Translations under genes and position numbers: made by a program | DNA from: Methylococcaceae bacterium UBA659 | GTDB lineage: Bacteria; Pseudomonadota; Gammaproteobacteria; Methylococcales; Methylomonadaceae | Direction: 5' to 3' | DNA: 6,111 bases | NCBI GenBank assembly: GCA_002299495.1 | Contig: DBNZ01000083.1 | Location: forward strand, 1-6,111 | Part shown: in pieces, positions 5,761-6,111 of the stretch | Layout: each line of letters starts with the position of its first letter | Position numbering within the stretch: the first letter of the stretch is position 1 | The notes under the pieces: generated by a model | The model's input: the letters and a program-made list of their open reading frames with translations, nothing else | The model's database searches: none | Told to the model about the DNA's origin: nothing

Positions 5761-6111
5761 CCGCTACGTTTATAACGCCACTATTGCCCTGTTACGCGAT
5801 TATGTGGGCGATACTAAGCCCTCATGGATGGACATAAAAAAGATGTTCACCCGACTGTTGCCTGACTGGACAAAAGACACGCCGTTTCAGATAAAAGGCA
5901 TTGCCATTAAAGACGCGCATAACGCCTTTTGGAAAACGTGTAAAGCCAATAAAGGCAGTGGCAAGCCGACTACCTTTCGCTTTCGTAGCCGTAAAGACCC
6001 CGTACAATCCTGCTTTATTCCCAAAACCGCTGTTAGCAATAAAGGCATTTACCCACAAGTTTCTGGCAAAGGTTTGGTTTATGCCGAATCGTTGCCAGAG
6101 TCTTGTTTAGA
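5699..6111 (+). CDS. tnpB: TnpB, RNA-guided nuclease of the IS607 element (3' end outside window)
   Basis: N-terminal part of a TnpB protein, the transposon-encoded ancestor of Cas12 nucleases; TnpB uses an omega-RNA from the element's right end to cut DNA and help the element persist. About 137 residues are present: KLRPTAQNKAQFNQW then SRYVYNATIALLRD (the usual TnpB opening), IKDAHNAFWKTCKANKG with KPTTFRFRSRKDPVQSCFIP and GIYPQV, as in IS607-type TnpBs. The RuvC catalytic residues and zinc finger lie beyond the window, so activity cannot be judged. The start is uncertain: TTG at 5699 keeps the opening strand; ATG at 5750 has a standard codon but loses it; the frame is open back to 5195, with a GGAGA-preceded ATG at 5234. 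The overlap with tnpA (at least 11 and more likely about 60 bases) is in the +1 frame. Confidence 0.88.
   Translation, partial: MLKLRPTAQNKAQFNQWMKVSRYVYNATIALLRDYVGDTKPSWMDIKKMFTRLLPDWTKDTPFQIKGIAIKDAHNAFWKTCKANKGSGKPTTFRFRSRKDPVQSCFIPKTAVSNKGIYPQVSGKGLVYAESLPESCL

Larger units (their letters stand above)
5111..6111 (+). mobile_element. IS607-family insertion sequence, left part
   Basis: A serine-recombinase tnpA followed by an overlapping tnpB is the IS607 arrangement. The start is uncertain: the left end is at or a little before the inverted repeat beginning at 5111, perhaps in the last codons of pcm. IS607 elements have no long terminal inverted repeats and make no target duplication, so the edge cannot be read directly. 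The right end is outside the window. The region is visibly richer in A and T than surE-pcm, consistent with acquired DNA. Confidence 0.85.

Noticed and set aside
5822..6058. Minus-strand ORF opposite tnpB
   Set aside because: The plus strand encodes recognisable TnpB sequence through this stretch; the antisense frame has no family features.
1..6111. CRISPR array, tRNA or rRNA genes
   Set aside because: No regularly spaced repeats, cloverleaf-like segments or rRNA-like sequence were seen on either strand.

Overview
The window looks like part of a gammaproteobacterial chromosome interrupted at its right end by a mobile element. The evidence is the hemC-hemD-hemX haem gene order, a surE-pcm pair, and an Smr-domain protein of the gammaproteobacterial type. 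The protein flavour is compatible with a methanotroph of the Methylomonas/Methylobacter kind, but that is an impression and not something the sequence proves.

Layout. Positions 1-2826, minus strand, hold a tightly packed haem-biosynthesis operon read right to left: hemC (TTG start), hemD and hemX, with end-to-start overlaps or near-overlaps; hemX runs off the left edge. Positions 2827-3088 are a non-coding gap with candidate hemC promoters, a short imperfect repeat and a weak terminator for the gene to its right. Positions 3089-3619, minus strand, encode an Smr-domain nuclease-like protein. It is divergent from surE (3693-4448) and pcm (4445-5113), a plus-strand, translationally coupled pair for nucleotide phosphatase and L-isoaspartyl protein repair.

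From about position 5111 to the right edge lies the left part of an IS607-family insertion sequence: a MerR-type HTH serine recombinase (tnpA), then the first ~137 residues of TnpB, the RNA-guided nuclease relative of Cas12. The element has a near-consensus promoter inside a perfect 8-bp inverted repeat at its left end. The right end of the element and any omega-RNA lie outside the window. In many gammaproteobacteria nlpD and rpoS follow pcm, so the IS may separate surE-pcm from that group.

How the genes work together. HemC polymerises four porphobilinogens to hydroxymethylbilane and HemD cyclises it to uroporphyrinogen III; HemX is a membrane protein of unclear role that travels with them. 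SurE and Pcm are stress and stationary-phase maintenance enzymes. The most unusual features are in the IS: an almost leaderless tnpA transcript, and a tnpB reading frame that stays open for about 500 bases upstream through nearly all of tnpA.
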